A DNA stretch of 64,000 nt from an uncultured Collinsella sp. (GTDB lineage: Bacteria > Actinomycetota > Coriobacteriia > Coriobacteriales > Coriobacteriaceae): positions 1 through 64,000 of the forward strand of contig UQIY01000002.1 of the NCBI GenBank assembly GCA_900541195.1. Direction: 5' to 3'. Numbering within the stretch: the stretch's first letter is position 1; every line of letters starts with the position of its first letter. The position numbers and the translations under genes are program-made. A model generated the notes under the pieces. It was not told the DNA's origin, searched no databases, and worked only from the letters and a program-made list of their open reading frames with translations. Shown piece by piece: positions 16,170-24,765 of the stretch.

Positions 16170-17483
16170 ATGCAGGCACAGAAGGCGGAGGGAACCCGCG
16201 ACCTTATCGGCGCCGAGATGCGCGCCTGGCAAAAGATGCAGCAGATTGCGGCCAGCGTATTCGAGCCGTTTGGCTTTAAGCCCATCGAGACGCCCGCGAT
16301 CGAGCAGGTGGACGTCTTTGTCCACGGCATCGGCCAGTCGACCGACGTCGTGCGCAAGGAGATGTTCCGCGTGTTTAGCGGCGCCAACCTGGAGCGCGTC
16401 TTTACCGAAGGCACCGATACCAAGCTCAAGCCTAAGCAGCGTCTGGCCCTTCGTCCCGAGGGCACGGCCGGTGTGGTGCGCGCCGTCGTGGAGAACAACC
16501 TGGTGCCCCAGGGCTCCACGCCGTTTAAGGCTTACTACGCCGAGGCCATGTTCCGCGGCGAGCGTCCCCAGAAGGGCCGCCTGCGCCAGTTCCATCAGGT
16601 GGGCATCGAGTGGCTCGGCGCTCCCGATCCGGCGGCAGACGCCGAGTGCATCATCATGCTCATGGAGTTCTACAAGCGTCTGGGCTTCGATCTTTCCAAG
16701 CTCCGTCTGCTCATTAACTCGATGGGCGATCCCCAGTGCCGTCCGGCCTATCGCGAGCAGGTTAAGCAGTTCATTCTCGACCACGCCGACGAGATGTGCG
16801 ACGAGTGCCGCGAGCGCGCCGAGCTTAACCCGCTGCGCGCCTTCGACTGCAAGAACGACCATTGCCGCGAGATCATGGCCGAGGCTCCGCTGATGGGTGA
16901 CAACCTGTGCGACGAGTGCCGCGAACACTACGAGCAGGTCAAGCGCTATCTGGATGCCGCCGGTATCGAGTATGTCGAGGATCCCACCTTGGTGCGCGGC
17001 CTGGACTACTACACCCGTACCGTCTTTGAGGTCGAGGCCCCTGGCGCCGGCGTCGGCTCCATCGGCGGCGGCGGCCGCTACGACGGCCTGGTCGAGCTCG
17101 AGGGCGGCAAGCCTACGGCCGGCGTCGGCTTCGCCGTCGGTTTTGAGCGCGCCCTGCTGGCCCTACAGGCCTTTGGCGGCGACCTGGGTGCCGATGAGGC
17201 CCCGTGCGTCTACGTCGCCAACGCCGGCAAGGAGTTGCGCCAGAACGTCTTCGCCATTACGCAGGAGCTTCGCGCTGCAGGTATCGTGACCGAGGCCGAC
17301 TACCAGGGCCGTTCGCTCAAGGCTCAGTTTAAGCAGGCCGACAAGGTGGGCGCCAAGCTCATCCTGGTCTTGGGTGGCGACGAGCTTGCCGCCGGCAAGG
17401 TCAAGGTGCGCGACATGCAAAGCCATGACGAGGTTCTCGTCGATCTGGCCAATGTGGTCGAGGCGGTTCGCGAGCGCCTGTAG
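16170..17483 (+). CDS. hisS: Histidyl-tRNA synthetase
   Basis: The 437-residue class II synthetase has motif 2 FRGERPQKGRLRQFHQ, the histidine-specific GLDYYTRTVFE, GGGGRYD and motif 3 AVGFERALLAL. A C-terminal anticodon-binding domain follows (about residues 340-437). An insertion around 205-260 carries several Cys pairs (CDECRERAELNPLRAFDCK, CDECREHYE) as in many bacterial HisRS. ATG 16170 follows AGAAAGG. aspS, often adjacent, is 9 kb away here. Confidence 0.97.
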   Translation: MQAQKAEGTRDLIGAEMRAWQKMQQIAASVFEPFGFKPIETPAIEQVDVFVHGIGQSTDVVRKEMFRVFSGANLERVFTEGTDTKLKPKQRLALRPEGTAGVVRAVVENNLVPQGSTPFKAYYAEAMFRGERPQKGRLRQFHQVGIEWLGAPDPAADAECIIMLMEFYKRLGFDLSKLRLLINSMGDPQCRPAYREQVKQFILDHADEMCDECRERAELNPLRAFDCKNDHCREIMAEAPLMGDNLCDECREHYEQVKRYLDAAGIEYVEDPTLVRGLDYYTRTVFEVEAPGAGVGSIGGGGRYDGLVELEGGKPTAGVGFAVGFERALLALQAFGGDLGADEAPCVYVANAGKELRQNVFAITQELRAAGIVTEADYQGRSLKAQFKQADKVGAKLILVLGGDELAAGKVKVRDMQSHDEVLVDLANVVEAVRERL

Positions 17484-17541
17484 CGCATCTTTTTGAGCTG
17501 CGGGCCTGCTAACGTGCCCTGCTCATGGAGAGCGATTGTTA

Positions 17542-17579
17542 CGGGGGTGTTTCGCTTTTATGCGGAATGCCCCCGTTTA
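17542..17579 (+). terminator. Intrinsic terminator after hisS
   Basis: CGGGGGTGTTTCGC (from 17542) pairs with GCGGAATGCCCCCG (17562-17575), followed by TTT. Confidence 0.75.
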
Positions 17580-17690
17580 CGTATGCCGCCCACCGAGAAA
17601 TACGACCATTTGGGGCAAAAACCCTTGCAATGCAGAAAATACTTTTGTGTGGTAAAGCGCAATCAGTGTCGAAAGGATTTCTCAAGCGCC

Positions 17691-17696
17691 TATAAT
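17691..17696 (+). promoter_or_regulatory. -10 box of ppc
   Basis: A perfect TATAAT stands 45 bases upstream of the ppc start. The -35 region is poor. Confidence 0.5.
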
Positions 17697-17740
17697 GAAT
17701 ACCGCATGTTACGTGCATAGAAAGAGGAATGGGAGGAAAC

Positions 17741-20554
17741 GTGGCTGAGAACCTAAGCAACCAGTCTGTACCCGAAGCCGCGGCGCGCGTCGCTGCCGTG
17801 GTCAACCGCCTCGTTAACCGAATCGGCTCGAATGCCGAGTCCAGGGAGCGTCTCGCCGAGATCGAGATCCCCGAGGAGCTGCGCGATAATCTGGCGCTGT
17901 TCCTGCGCCTGGAGCGTCGTGTGCTTAGCGAGTATGATCCTGAGATCGCGGACCTGTTCGACAAGATCCTGTTGGCCGAGATTGTGGCCAATGCCGGCAA
18001 CCCCGGTACCCGCGCTGCCGACGAAGTCGTCGACGAGCAGGGCGTGCCCACCGCCGACGAGCCCACTGCCGTGGCATTTCGTGAGGTCGTCGATCTGATC
18101 GACAGCCTGCCGCTCGATAAGCAGCAGGTCATTGTCCGCGCCTTTACGAGCTTCTTCCATTTGGCAAACCTGTCGGAGGAGAACTACCGTGTGGCGCAGC
18201 TGCGCGAGCGCGAGGCCGGTGCGTCGACCGATACCGAGGTCGATCCCGCCAACGAGCTCACCGTCGCCTATCACCAGCTGGTGAATGAGCTGGGCGTCGA
18301 GGGCGCCAACGAGCTGCTCGGCAAGCTTGAGTTCCATCCCGTCTTTACCGCGCATCCCACCGAGGCCCGTCGCAAGGCCGTCGAGGGCAAGATTCGCCGT
18401 ATCTCCAACCTGCTGGAGGAGCGTCCGCGTCTGGGCGGCTCCGACCTGGTGGAGAACGAGCGCCATATGCTGCAAGAGATCGACGCCCTGGTACGCACGA
18501 GCCCCATCGCGTTAAAGAAGCCCACGCCGGTCGAGGAAGCCGATACCATCATCGACATCTTCGATAACACGCTGTTCGACGTTATCCCCGTCATCTACCG
18601 GCGTTTTGACGACTGGGTGCTGGGCGACAAGGCCGGCACCGTGCCGCCGCTGTGCCCGGCGTTCTTCCACCCCGGCAGCTGGATCGGTTCCGACCGTGAC
18701 GGCAACCCTAACGTTACCGCCAAGGTGAGCCGCGAGGTCGCCGCCAAGTACTTCACCCACATGGTGCTCAAACTCGAGGACAAATGCCGCCGCATCGGCC
18801 GTAACCTCACGCTCGAGGCCACCTACAGCAAGCCTTCTGCCGAGCTCATTAACCTGTGGAACCATCAGGTCGAGATGAGCCCTCGGTACACGGCCCGCGC
18901 CGAGCTGATCTCCGAGCACGAGCCGCATCGCGCCGTCATGCTCGTCATGGCCGACCGTCTGAACGCCACCGTGCGTCGCATCACCGACACCATGTACCAC
19001 AGCGCCGATGAGTTCCTGGACGACCTGCGCGTCGTCCAGCGTTCGCTGGCCGCCTGCGGTGCCGTCCGTGCTGCCTACGGCCCGGTCCAGACCATCATCT
19101 GGCAGGTCGAGTCCTTCGGCTTCCATATGGTCGAGATGGAGTTCCGTCAGCATTCCGTGGTGCATGCCCGCGCCCTCAAGGATATCCACGAGAACGGTAT
19201 CCATGGCGACCTGCAGCCCATGACGCGTGAGGTCATCGATACCTTCCGCGCTATCGGCTCCATCCAAAAGCGCTACGGCAAGAAGATGGCGCACCGCTAC
19301 ATCATCTCGTTTACCAAGAGCGCTCAGCACGTGGCTGACGTCTTTGAGCTGGCCCACCTGTCCTTCGCGCACGAGGAGGACGTTCCCGAGCTCGACGTGA
19401 TCCCGCTGTTCGAGCAGCTCGAGGACCTCGAGGGCTGCGTCGATGTGCTCGACCAGATGCTTACGTTGCCCGTGGTGCAAAAGCGCCTTGCCCAGACCAA
19501 CCGCCGCATGGAGGTCATGCTGGGCTACTCCGACTCCTCCAAGGATGCCGGTCCTACCACGGCCATGCTCGCGCTGCACTCCGCGCAGGAGCGCATCGCC
19601 AAGTGGGCCGAGAAGAACGATATCGACCTGGTGCTCATGCACGGTCGCGGCGGCGCCGTGGGCCGTGGCGGCGGCCCGGCCAACAAGGCCGTGCTGGCGC
19701 AGCCCAAGGGTTCGGTCAACTGCTTCTTTAAGCTCACCGAGCAGGGCGAGGTCATCTTTGCCCGTTACGGCAACCGCACGCTGGCTCAGCGCCATGTTGA
19801 GTCCGTTGCCGCCGCAACGCTTTTGCAGTCGGCCCCGAGCGTCGAGAAGACCAACGCCGAGACCACGCAGAAGTTCTGGGATATGGCCGAGAAGCTTAAC
19901 ACCGCAAGCCACGAGCGCTATCTGGACCTGCTGAACACCGAGGACTTTACACCGTGGTTCTCGACCGTGACGCCGCTGACCGAGGTCGGCTTGCTGCCGA
20001 TTGGCTCGCGTCCCGCCAAGCGCGGCTTGGGCGCCAAGTCCCTCGACGACCTGCGTACCATTCCGTGGATCTTCAGCTGGAGCCAGGCGCGCATCAATCT
20101 GGCCGCTTGGTACGGCCTGGGTACCGCCTGCGAGCAGTTTGGCGATCTGGACCAGCTTAAGGCTGCCTACCAGGAGTGGCCGTTCTTCCGCACCTTTATC
20201 GACAACATCGAGATGTCGATCGCCAAGACCGACCAGCGCATCGCCAAGATGTATCTGCACCTGGGCGATCGCCAGGATCTGTCCGAGAAGGTCTTCACCG
20301 AGATGCAGCTCACGCGTAAGTGGGTCCTTGCCATCGTCGGTGACGAATGGCCGTTGCAGCGCCTCCGCGTGCTCGGCTGCGCCGTCCGCGTCCGTAACCC
20401 CTATGTCGACGCTCTGTCCATCGCCCAGGTCCGCGCCCTCCGCGAGGTGCGTATGAACCAGGACGAGATGGCTGAGGAGAAGAAGGCCGAGTACATGAGC
20501 CTGATTCTTTCGACTGTGACCGGCGTCTCGGCAGGATTGCAAAACACGGGGTAA
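17741..20554 (+). CDS. ppc: Phosphoenolpyruvate carboxylase
   Basis: The 937-residue enzyme adds bicarbonate to phosphoenolpyruvate to form oxaloacetate, an anaplerotic and reductive-branch entry in anaerobes. Catalytic blocks are visible: FTAHPTEARR with the active-site histidine, GSDRDGNPNVT, GYSDSSKDAG, the mobile loop HGRGGAVGRGGGP, and the C-terminal QNTG. GTG 17741 is preferred, with GGGAGG four bases upstream; an ATG at 17729 has less room for a ribosome site. It is transcribed alone and followed by a long nested palindrome. Confidence 0.96.
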   Translation: MAENLSNQSVPEAAARVAAVVNRLVNRIGSNAESRERLAEIEIPEELRDNLALFLRLERRVLSEYDPEIADLFDKILLAEIVANAGNPGTRAADEVVDEQGVPTADEPTAVAFREVVDLIDSLPLDKQQVIVRAFTSFFHLANLSEENYRVAQLREREAGASTDTEVDPANELTVAYHQLVNELGVEGANELLGKLEFHPVFTAHPTEARRKAVEGKIRRISNLLEERPRLGGSDLVENERHMLQEIDALVRTSPIALKKPTPVEEADTIIDIFDNTLFDVIPVIYRRFDDWVLGDKAGTVPPLCPAFFHPGSWIGSDRDGNPNVTAKVSREVAAKYFTHMVLKLEDKCRRIGRNLTLEATYSKPSAELINLWNHQVEMSPRYTARAELISEHEPHRAVMLVMADRLNATVRRITDTMYHSADEFLDDLRVVQRSLAACGAVRAAYGPVQTIIWQVESFGFHMVEMEFRQHSVVHARALKDIHENGIHGDLQPMTREVIDTFRAIGSIQKRYGKKMAHRYIISFTKSAQHVADVFELAHLSFAHEEDVPELDVIPLFEQLEDLEGCVDVLDQMLTLPVVQKRLAQTNRRMEVMLGYSDSSKDAGPTTAMLALHSAQERIAKWAEKNDIDLVLMHGRGGAVGRGGGPANKAVLAQPKGSVNCFFKLTEQGEVIFARYGNRTLAQRHVESVAAATLLQSAPSVEKTNAETTQKFWDMAEKLNTASHERYLDLLNTEDFTPWFSTVTPLTEVGLLPIGSRPAKRGLGAKSLDDLRTIPWIFSWSQARINLAAWYGLGTACEQFGDLDQLKAAYQEWPFFRTFIDNIEMSIAKTDQRIAKMYLHLGDRQDLSEKVFTEMQLTRKWVLAIVGDEWPLQRLRVLGCAVRVRNPYVDALSIAQVRALREVRMNQDEMAEEKKAEYMSLILSTVTGVSAGLQNTG

Positions 20555-20577
20555 TCGATAGCCCTGTGGCTCTCACC

Positions 20578-20704
20578 GGGACCCGATGGGTTTCCCTCTG
20601 AATGCGTCCTCGCACTTGAAGCCCCCTTATCCTGCTCCTTTGGAGCTGCGGATAAGGGGGCTTCGTGCTGCGGAGTGCATTCAGAGGGAAACCCGTCGGG
20701 TCCC
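20578..20704. repeat. Nested double palindrome, copy 1
   Basis: Outer arms 20578-20605 and 20677-20704 pair over 28 bases with one mismatch. The inner arms GAAGCCCCCTTATCC (20618-20632) and GGATAAGGGGGCTTC (20650-20664) are perfect. The 12-base spacers between arms are GTCCTCGCACTT and GTGCTGCGGAGT, close to those of the copy at 23015-23139. Confidence 0.88.
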
Positions 20705-20743
20705 TTCGTCCTCGATCTTCAGGGATTAAAGCTGAGGAGAAGA

Positions 20744-20779
20744 ATGATGCATTGGGCGCTTCGCACCTTACAGCTGTGA
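20744..20779 (+). CDS. Possible leader peptide upstream of larA
   Basis: The reading frame MMHWALRTLQL has a strong ribosome site GAGGAGA (20734-20740), and its TGA touches the first base of a terminator-like hairpin (20779-20815). The arrangement resembles a translated leader with attenuator. Eleven codons with one Trp and one His give little specificity, so this is tentative. Confidence 0.3.
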   Translation: MMHWALRTLQL

Positions 20780-20815
20780 CGGCCGCGGTCCCGTTTGGGG
20801 TCGCGGCCGTTTTGT
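20779..20815 (+). terminator. Terminator-like hairpin upstream of larA
   Basis: ACGGCCGCG with following CCC pairs with GGG and CGCGGCCGT, then TTTTG. It lies about 120 bases before larA and could end read-through from ppc or attenuate larA. Confidence 0.5.
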
Positions 20816-20935
20816 TGTGGGTCAAATATGAACGTTGTGTTAATGAGTCGGTGGACGGTGGTGTTTTTCGGTGAGCGGCGTATCCTTCCAACGGTTAATC
20901 TAGTGTGTCAGTTGAAAGGAAGAGGGCGCTCGTCA

Positions 20936-22212
20936 TTGTTTGAATGTGAACTGCCGTTTGACCACAAGACGTTGCATCTGGAGCTCGAGGATAAGAACTT
21001 CGCGGGTGTGATGGAAGGTCATCAAAACGAGTTTAAGACTACAAAATCGCAGGAAGAGCTGGTAGAGGAGTCGCTTGCCAACCCTTATGGCTCGCCTTCG
21101 CTCGAGGAGCTTTGTGCTGGCAAGAAGGTATTGTTATCATTAGCTCCGACCATACGCGTCCCGTTCCCTCGCGTGTGACGATGCCTATTCTGCTGCATCA
21201 CATTCATTCTGCTGCGCCCGAGGCTCGCGTGCGTATTTTGGTTGCTACGGGTATGCACCGTCCGTCGACGCACGAGGAGCTCGTCAACAAGTATGGCGAG
21301 GAGATCGTTGCCAACGAGGAAATCGTTATGCACGTCGCGACTGACGACAGCATGATGAAAAAGGTCGGCACCCTGCCTTCTGGTGGCGAGTGCATCATCA
21401 ACAAGATTGCCGCCGATTGCGATCTGCTGCTTGCCGAGGGCTTCATTGAGCCGCACTTCTTTGCCGGTTTCTCTGGCAGCCGTAAGTCCGTCCTTCCCGG
21501 TATCGCCAGCTACAAGACCATCATGTACAACCACAACGGCCAGTTTGTGAACGATTCCCACTCGCGTGCCGGCAATCTGTGCCACAACCACGTGAGCGAG
21601 GACATGTTCGCCGCTGCCGAGATGGCTCACCTTGCCTTTGTGCTTAACGTGGTGCTCAACGGCAAGCACGAGGTCATCGGCTCCTTTGCCGGCGACATCC
21701 ACAAGGCGCACGAGGCTGGCTGCGAGTTCGTGAAGAGCCTTGCCGGCGTTGAGCCCGTCGAGTGCGAGATTGCCGTCACCACCAACGGCGGCTACCCGCT
21801 CGACCAGAACATCTACCAGGCCGTGAAGGGCATGTGCTCTGCCGAGGCCACGCTTCCCGAGGGTGGCGTGATCATCGATGTCGCCGGTTGTGCCGACGGT
21901 CACGGCGGCGAGGGCTTCTATCACAACATCGCCGACAACGATCCGGCAGAGTTTGAGCGCGCCTGCATCGACCGTCCTAAGGACGAGACCCTGCCCGACC
22001 AGTGGACGAGCCAGATTTTCGCCCGCATCCTGGCGCATCACCCTGTGATCATGGTCACCGACCTGTGCGATCACCAGATGATCAAGGATATGCACATGAC
22101 GCCGGTCAACACCCTCGAGGAGGCGCTCAAGCTCGCCTTTGAGATGAAGGGTGCTGACGCCAAGGTGGCCGTCATTCCCGATGGCCTGGGCGTTGTTGTC
22201 GCGCAGCACTAG
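20936..22212 (+). pseudogene. larA: Lactate racemase LarA, frameshifted
   Basis: LarA interconverts D- and L-lactate using a nickel pincer nucleotide cofactor. From TTG 20936 (GAAAGGAAGAGGG upstream) the frame reads LFECELPFDHKTLHLELEDKN...SLEELCAGKK and then goes out of frame. The rest, IVIISSDHTRPVPSR onward, is one frame away and intact to 22212, including TGMHRPST, EPHFFAGFSGSRKSVLPG and the C-terminal domain. Adding one base at about 21119-21131 restores a 425-codon frame, the normal LarA length. This is therefore a single-base deletion, either real or an assembly error. larD follows 49 bases later. Confidence 0.85.
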
Positions 22213-22261
22213 TGCGCGGCCCAAAAGAATCGTTTATAACCGACAAGAAAGATAAGGTTTT

Positions 22262-22993
22262 ATGCTTACCAAACTCCTCTGCGAATTCGGCGCAACGACC
22301 CTCATGATCATTTTTGGCGTGGGCGTGCACTGCGATACCGTGCTCAAGGGCACCAAGTATCAGGGCTCCGGCCATATGTTTGCCATCACCACTTGGTCTT
22401 TTGGCATCTCGGTCTGCCTGTTTGTCTTTGGCGGCGCCGTGTGCATGAACCCGGCTATGGTGCTCGCCCAGTGCATCGTAGGCCTGGTGCCGTGGAGCAG
22501 CTGCATCCCCTTCATGATTGCCGATATGCTCGGCGGCTTTGTGGGCGCCGTAATCGCTTGGCTTATGTATGCCGATGAGTTCAAGGCTTCCGATGGCGTC
22601 GTCGATCCCATTGCCCAGCGCAACATCTTCTCGACCAACCCCACCACCGAGGGCACCAACTATGCCCGTAACTTCTTCTGCGAGGCTATCTGCACCTTCG
22701 TGTTCATCAGCGCCATCCTTGCTGCCGCTAGCCGCGCCGGCGAGAACGTTTTGATGCTCGCTATCTGCGTCGGTCTGATCGTTTGGGCTGTTGGCATGGG
22801 CATGGGTGGCATTACCGGCTTCGCCATGAACCAGGCTCGTGACCTTGGTCCTCGCATGGCCTATCAGGTGCTGCTGATCAAGAACAAGGCTGACAACAAC
22901 TGGAAGTACGGCCTGCTTGTTCCTGGCATCGCTCCGTTTGTCGGCGCCGCTCTGGCTGCGCTGTTTGTGCACGGTTTCTTGGGTATGTTCTAG
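22262..22993 (+). CDS. larD: MIP-family channel, LarD/GlpF-like
   Basis: The 243-residue membrane protein has six helices and two half-membrane loops of the aquaglyceroporin family. The first is GGAVCMNPAMVLAQ with a normal NPA; the second is GFAMNQARDLGPR, where the family NPA reads NQA while the conserved Arg is kept. In lactobacilli LarD is the lactic-acid channel of the lar operon, and the position directly after larA supports that assignment. A general glycerol facilitator is the alternative. Confidence 0.82.
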   Translation: MLTKLLCEFGATTLMIIFGVGVHCDTVLKGTKYQGSGHMFAITTWSFGISVCLFVFGGAVCMNPAMVLAQCIVGLVPWSSCIPFMIADMLGGFVGAVIAWLMYADEFKASDGVVDPIAQRNIFSTNPTTEGTNYARNFFCEAICTFVFISAILAAASRAGENVLMLAICVGLIVWAVGMGMGGITGFAMNQARDLGPRMAYQVLLIKNKADNNWKYGLLVPGIAPFVGAALAALFVHGFLGMF

Positions 22994-23014
22994 TCCAAGG
23001 CTACATAGTTGTCC

Positions 23015-23139
23015 GCTGGCCGCATGGGGTAACTTCCCAGCGCGTCCTCGGACATGCAAAAAGGCTCGCTGCGCACTTCGTGCGGCGAGCCTTTTTGCGT
23101 CCTGCGGAATGCGCTGGGAAGTTACCCCATGCGGCCAGC
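23015..23139. repeat. Nested double palindrome, copy 2
   Basis: Outer arms 23015-23043 and 23111-23139 are a perfect 29-bp pair. The inner arms GCAAAAAGGCTCGC (23056-23069) and GCGAGCCTTTTTGC (23085-23098) are also perfect. Spacers are GTCCTCGGACAT and GTCCTGCGGAAT. It lies 21 bases after larD. The remaining 156 bases to the tetR end hold no feature I recognise. Confidence 0.9.
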
Positions 23140-23295
23140 TGCGGGATCTTGGTCGCGTTGGAACAAGTAACCCAACATATATATCTGAATTTGGATGGGA
23201 GGGGCTTGTTGCTGGTGGGGGCGTTGAGGCGCGAGTGACACTTTGGGGTGCGCGGAGCCCTGGGTTGGGTCGATGATTTGGGATGAGCTTCTTAC

Positions 23296-23835
23296 TTAGG
23301 TGAAGAGGGGCTTTATGGCTGAGAGGTAGTCTTTGGCTACGTCGGCTTTATCTGCTTGGAAATTGTGCCAGGCCCACCATTGGACCATTCCTACAAAGCT
23401 TGAAGCTATGTGGTGTAGTAGGAAGCTTCGGTCCATGGTGCCGGCGGGGCCTGAGGGGTCGACGGGCACGGTTTCGGCTGCTCGTGACATGATGGTCTTG
23501 CGTAAGCAGTCGGCGAAGACGCGTGAGCCGGCGCCGGCTACCAGTGCCCGTACACCCTGCCGACGATTCCAGAGGTTGTTGAGGATATGCTCGACCTGTA
23601 CGAGTGGGTCATCGAGGGGCGTACCGTCATCGTCGAGGGCATGGGTGCAGATATCGCGCACGAGCTCAGCGAGCAGGTCATCTTTGCTCTTGAAGAGCCC
23701 GTAGAACGTGGCCCGACCTACGTGGGCACGAGCGATGATGTCGCCGACGGTGATCTTGCCGTAGTCTTTCTCGCACAGGAGCTCGGAGAACGCCGTAACG
23801 ATGGCAGCGCGGCTTTTTGCCTTGCGGGCATCCAT
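23296..23835 (-). CDS. TetR-family transcriptional regulator
   Basis: The 179-residue protein has an N-terminal TetR helix-turn-helix, AAIVTAFSELLCEKDYGKITVGDIIARAHVGRATFYGLFKSKDDLL (about residues 10-55), and a divergent helical ligand domain. Start ATG 23835 lies two bases after the larC stop, so it is the last gene of a larB-larC-tetR unit. It probably controls the lar genes. The perfect palindrome 25593-25626 upstream of larB is a candidate site. Confidence 0.88.
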   Translation of the reverse strand: MDARKAKSRAAIVTAFSELLCEKDYGKITVGDIIARAHVGRATFYGLFKSKDDLLAELVRDICTHALDDDGTPLDDPLVQVEHILNNLWNRRQGVRALVAGAGSRVFADCLRKTIMSRAAETVPVDPSGPAGTMDRSFLLHHIASSFVGMVQWWAWHNFQADKADVAKDYLSAIKPLFT

Positions 23836-23837
23836 GG

Positions 23838-24755
23838 CTATGCGTCCGCGTGAACGAGCAGGCAGCGGAGCGTACCGGAGCAACCTTCGTAGGGGCGTTT
23901 GCCGGCGCCGTAGCCGACGGCTTCGATGCGGTAGCGTGAGGGCAGTTGGTCGGACGTGCGCAGCGCGGTGACGATGGCGGCGCCCGTCGGCGTCACGAGC
24001 TCGCCGGCGACCGGTGCAGGCGTGAGGGCGATATTGCCTGCCTGGCACAGGTTGACAACAGCGGGGACGGGAATGGGCATGAGGCCGTGGGCGCAGCGGA
24101 TGGTTCCGTGGCCCTCGGAGAGCGACTCGACCACGATATCCTCAATACCCAGGTCGTCGAGGCAGATGGCGACAGAACAGACGTCGACGATGGAGTCGAC
24201 GGCGCCCACCTCGTGAAACAGGACGGTGTCGGGCGTTTTGCCGTGAGCCTTGGCCTCGGCAGCAGCGAGTACGGAAAAAATGGCGAGGGCACGACGCTTG
24301 GCGCCATCGCATAGCTGCGAGCCATCGATGATGGCGGTGACGTCGGCTAGCGAGCGGTGATGATGGTGGTGGGTGTGGTGATGATCCTCGTGCTCATGGG
24401 CGTGGCCCTCATGGTCATGCTCGTGGCAGTGCTCGTGTTCGTGCTCGCTATGATCATGATGGTGGTGCTCATGCTCGTGCGTGTGCTCGGCAGCTGCTTC
24501 GTTGCCGTAGAGCCAGGCCATGTCGTGGTCGTGGTTCTCGAGCCCCTCTGCAAGCTGGACGTCGAAATCGCAGGCGTCGATGCCATGCTTGTTTACGCGC
24601 GTCACGGCGATCGAAAAGCCGTCGACCGGCAGCGTGGCGAGCTGTTCGCGTAGGTGCTCCTCGCTGGCGCCCAGGTCGAGCAGGGCCGCGACGGTCATAT
24701 CGCCGCTGATGCCCGAGGTGCCATCGATGATAAGCGTGTGCTGATGGTTAGACAT
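23838..24755 (-). CDS. larC: Nickel-insertion protein LarC, N-terminal (LarC1) part only
   Basis: LarC inserts nickel into the thiocarboxylated pyridinium mononucleotide to complete the LarA cofactor. The 305-residue product opens LIIDGTSGISGDMTVAALLDLGA and has FHEVGAVDSIVDVC, EGHGTIRCAHGLMPIPVPAV and GELVTPTGAA, all LarC1 motifs. A very His-rich insert (about residues 75-135) alternates His with Asp and Glu and likely stores nickel. In many bacteria a LarC2 module follows by ribosomal frameshifting; here the frame ends LLVHADA and tetR starts two bases later, so LarC2 is absent at this site. Confidence 0.9.
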   Translation of the reverse strand: MSNHQHTLIIDGTSGISGDMTVAALLDLGASEEHLREQLATLPVDGFSIAVTRVNKHGIDACDFDVQLAEGLENHDHDMAWLYGNEAAAEHTHEHEHHHHDHSEHEHEHCHEHDHEGHAHEHEDHHHTHHHHHRSLADVTAIIDGSQLCDGAKRRALAIFSVLAAAEAKAHGKTPDTVLFHEVGAVDSIVDVCSVAICLDDLGIEDIVVESLSEGHGTIRCAHGLMPIPVPAVVNLCQAGNIALTPAPVAGELVTPTGAAIVTALRTSDQLPSRYRIEAVGYGAGKRPYEGCSGTLRCLLVHADA

Positions 24756-24765
24756 GGAATGCTCC

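Larger units (their letters stand above)
20555..20935. other. Intergenic region between ppc and larA
   Basis: It contains the nested palindrome 20578-20704, a possible leader peptide at 20744-20779 with a following terminator hairpin, and about 120 bases with no clear promoter. Confidence 0.55.

Noticed and set aside
20578..20704. Ordinary rho-independent terminator of ppc
   Set aside because: The inner stem has no T-run after it and the outer 28-bp stem is far longer than needed, so it is listed as a structured repeat.
24357..24653. Plus-strand frame of repeated Met, Val and Leu, resembling a membrane peptide
   Set aside because: It is the complement of the His/Asp/Glu-rich codons of larC; GTG and ATG complements of CAC and CAT give artificial hydrophobicity.
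23838..24755. larC as a truncated pseudogene
   Set aside because: All LarC1 blocks are intact and the gene is tightly packed with tetR. Splitting of LarC1 and LarC2 is normal in the family, so absence of LarC2 is reported as a finding instead.
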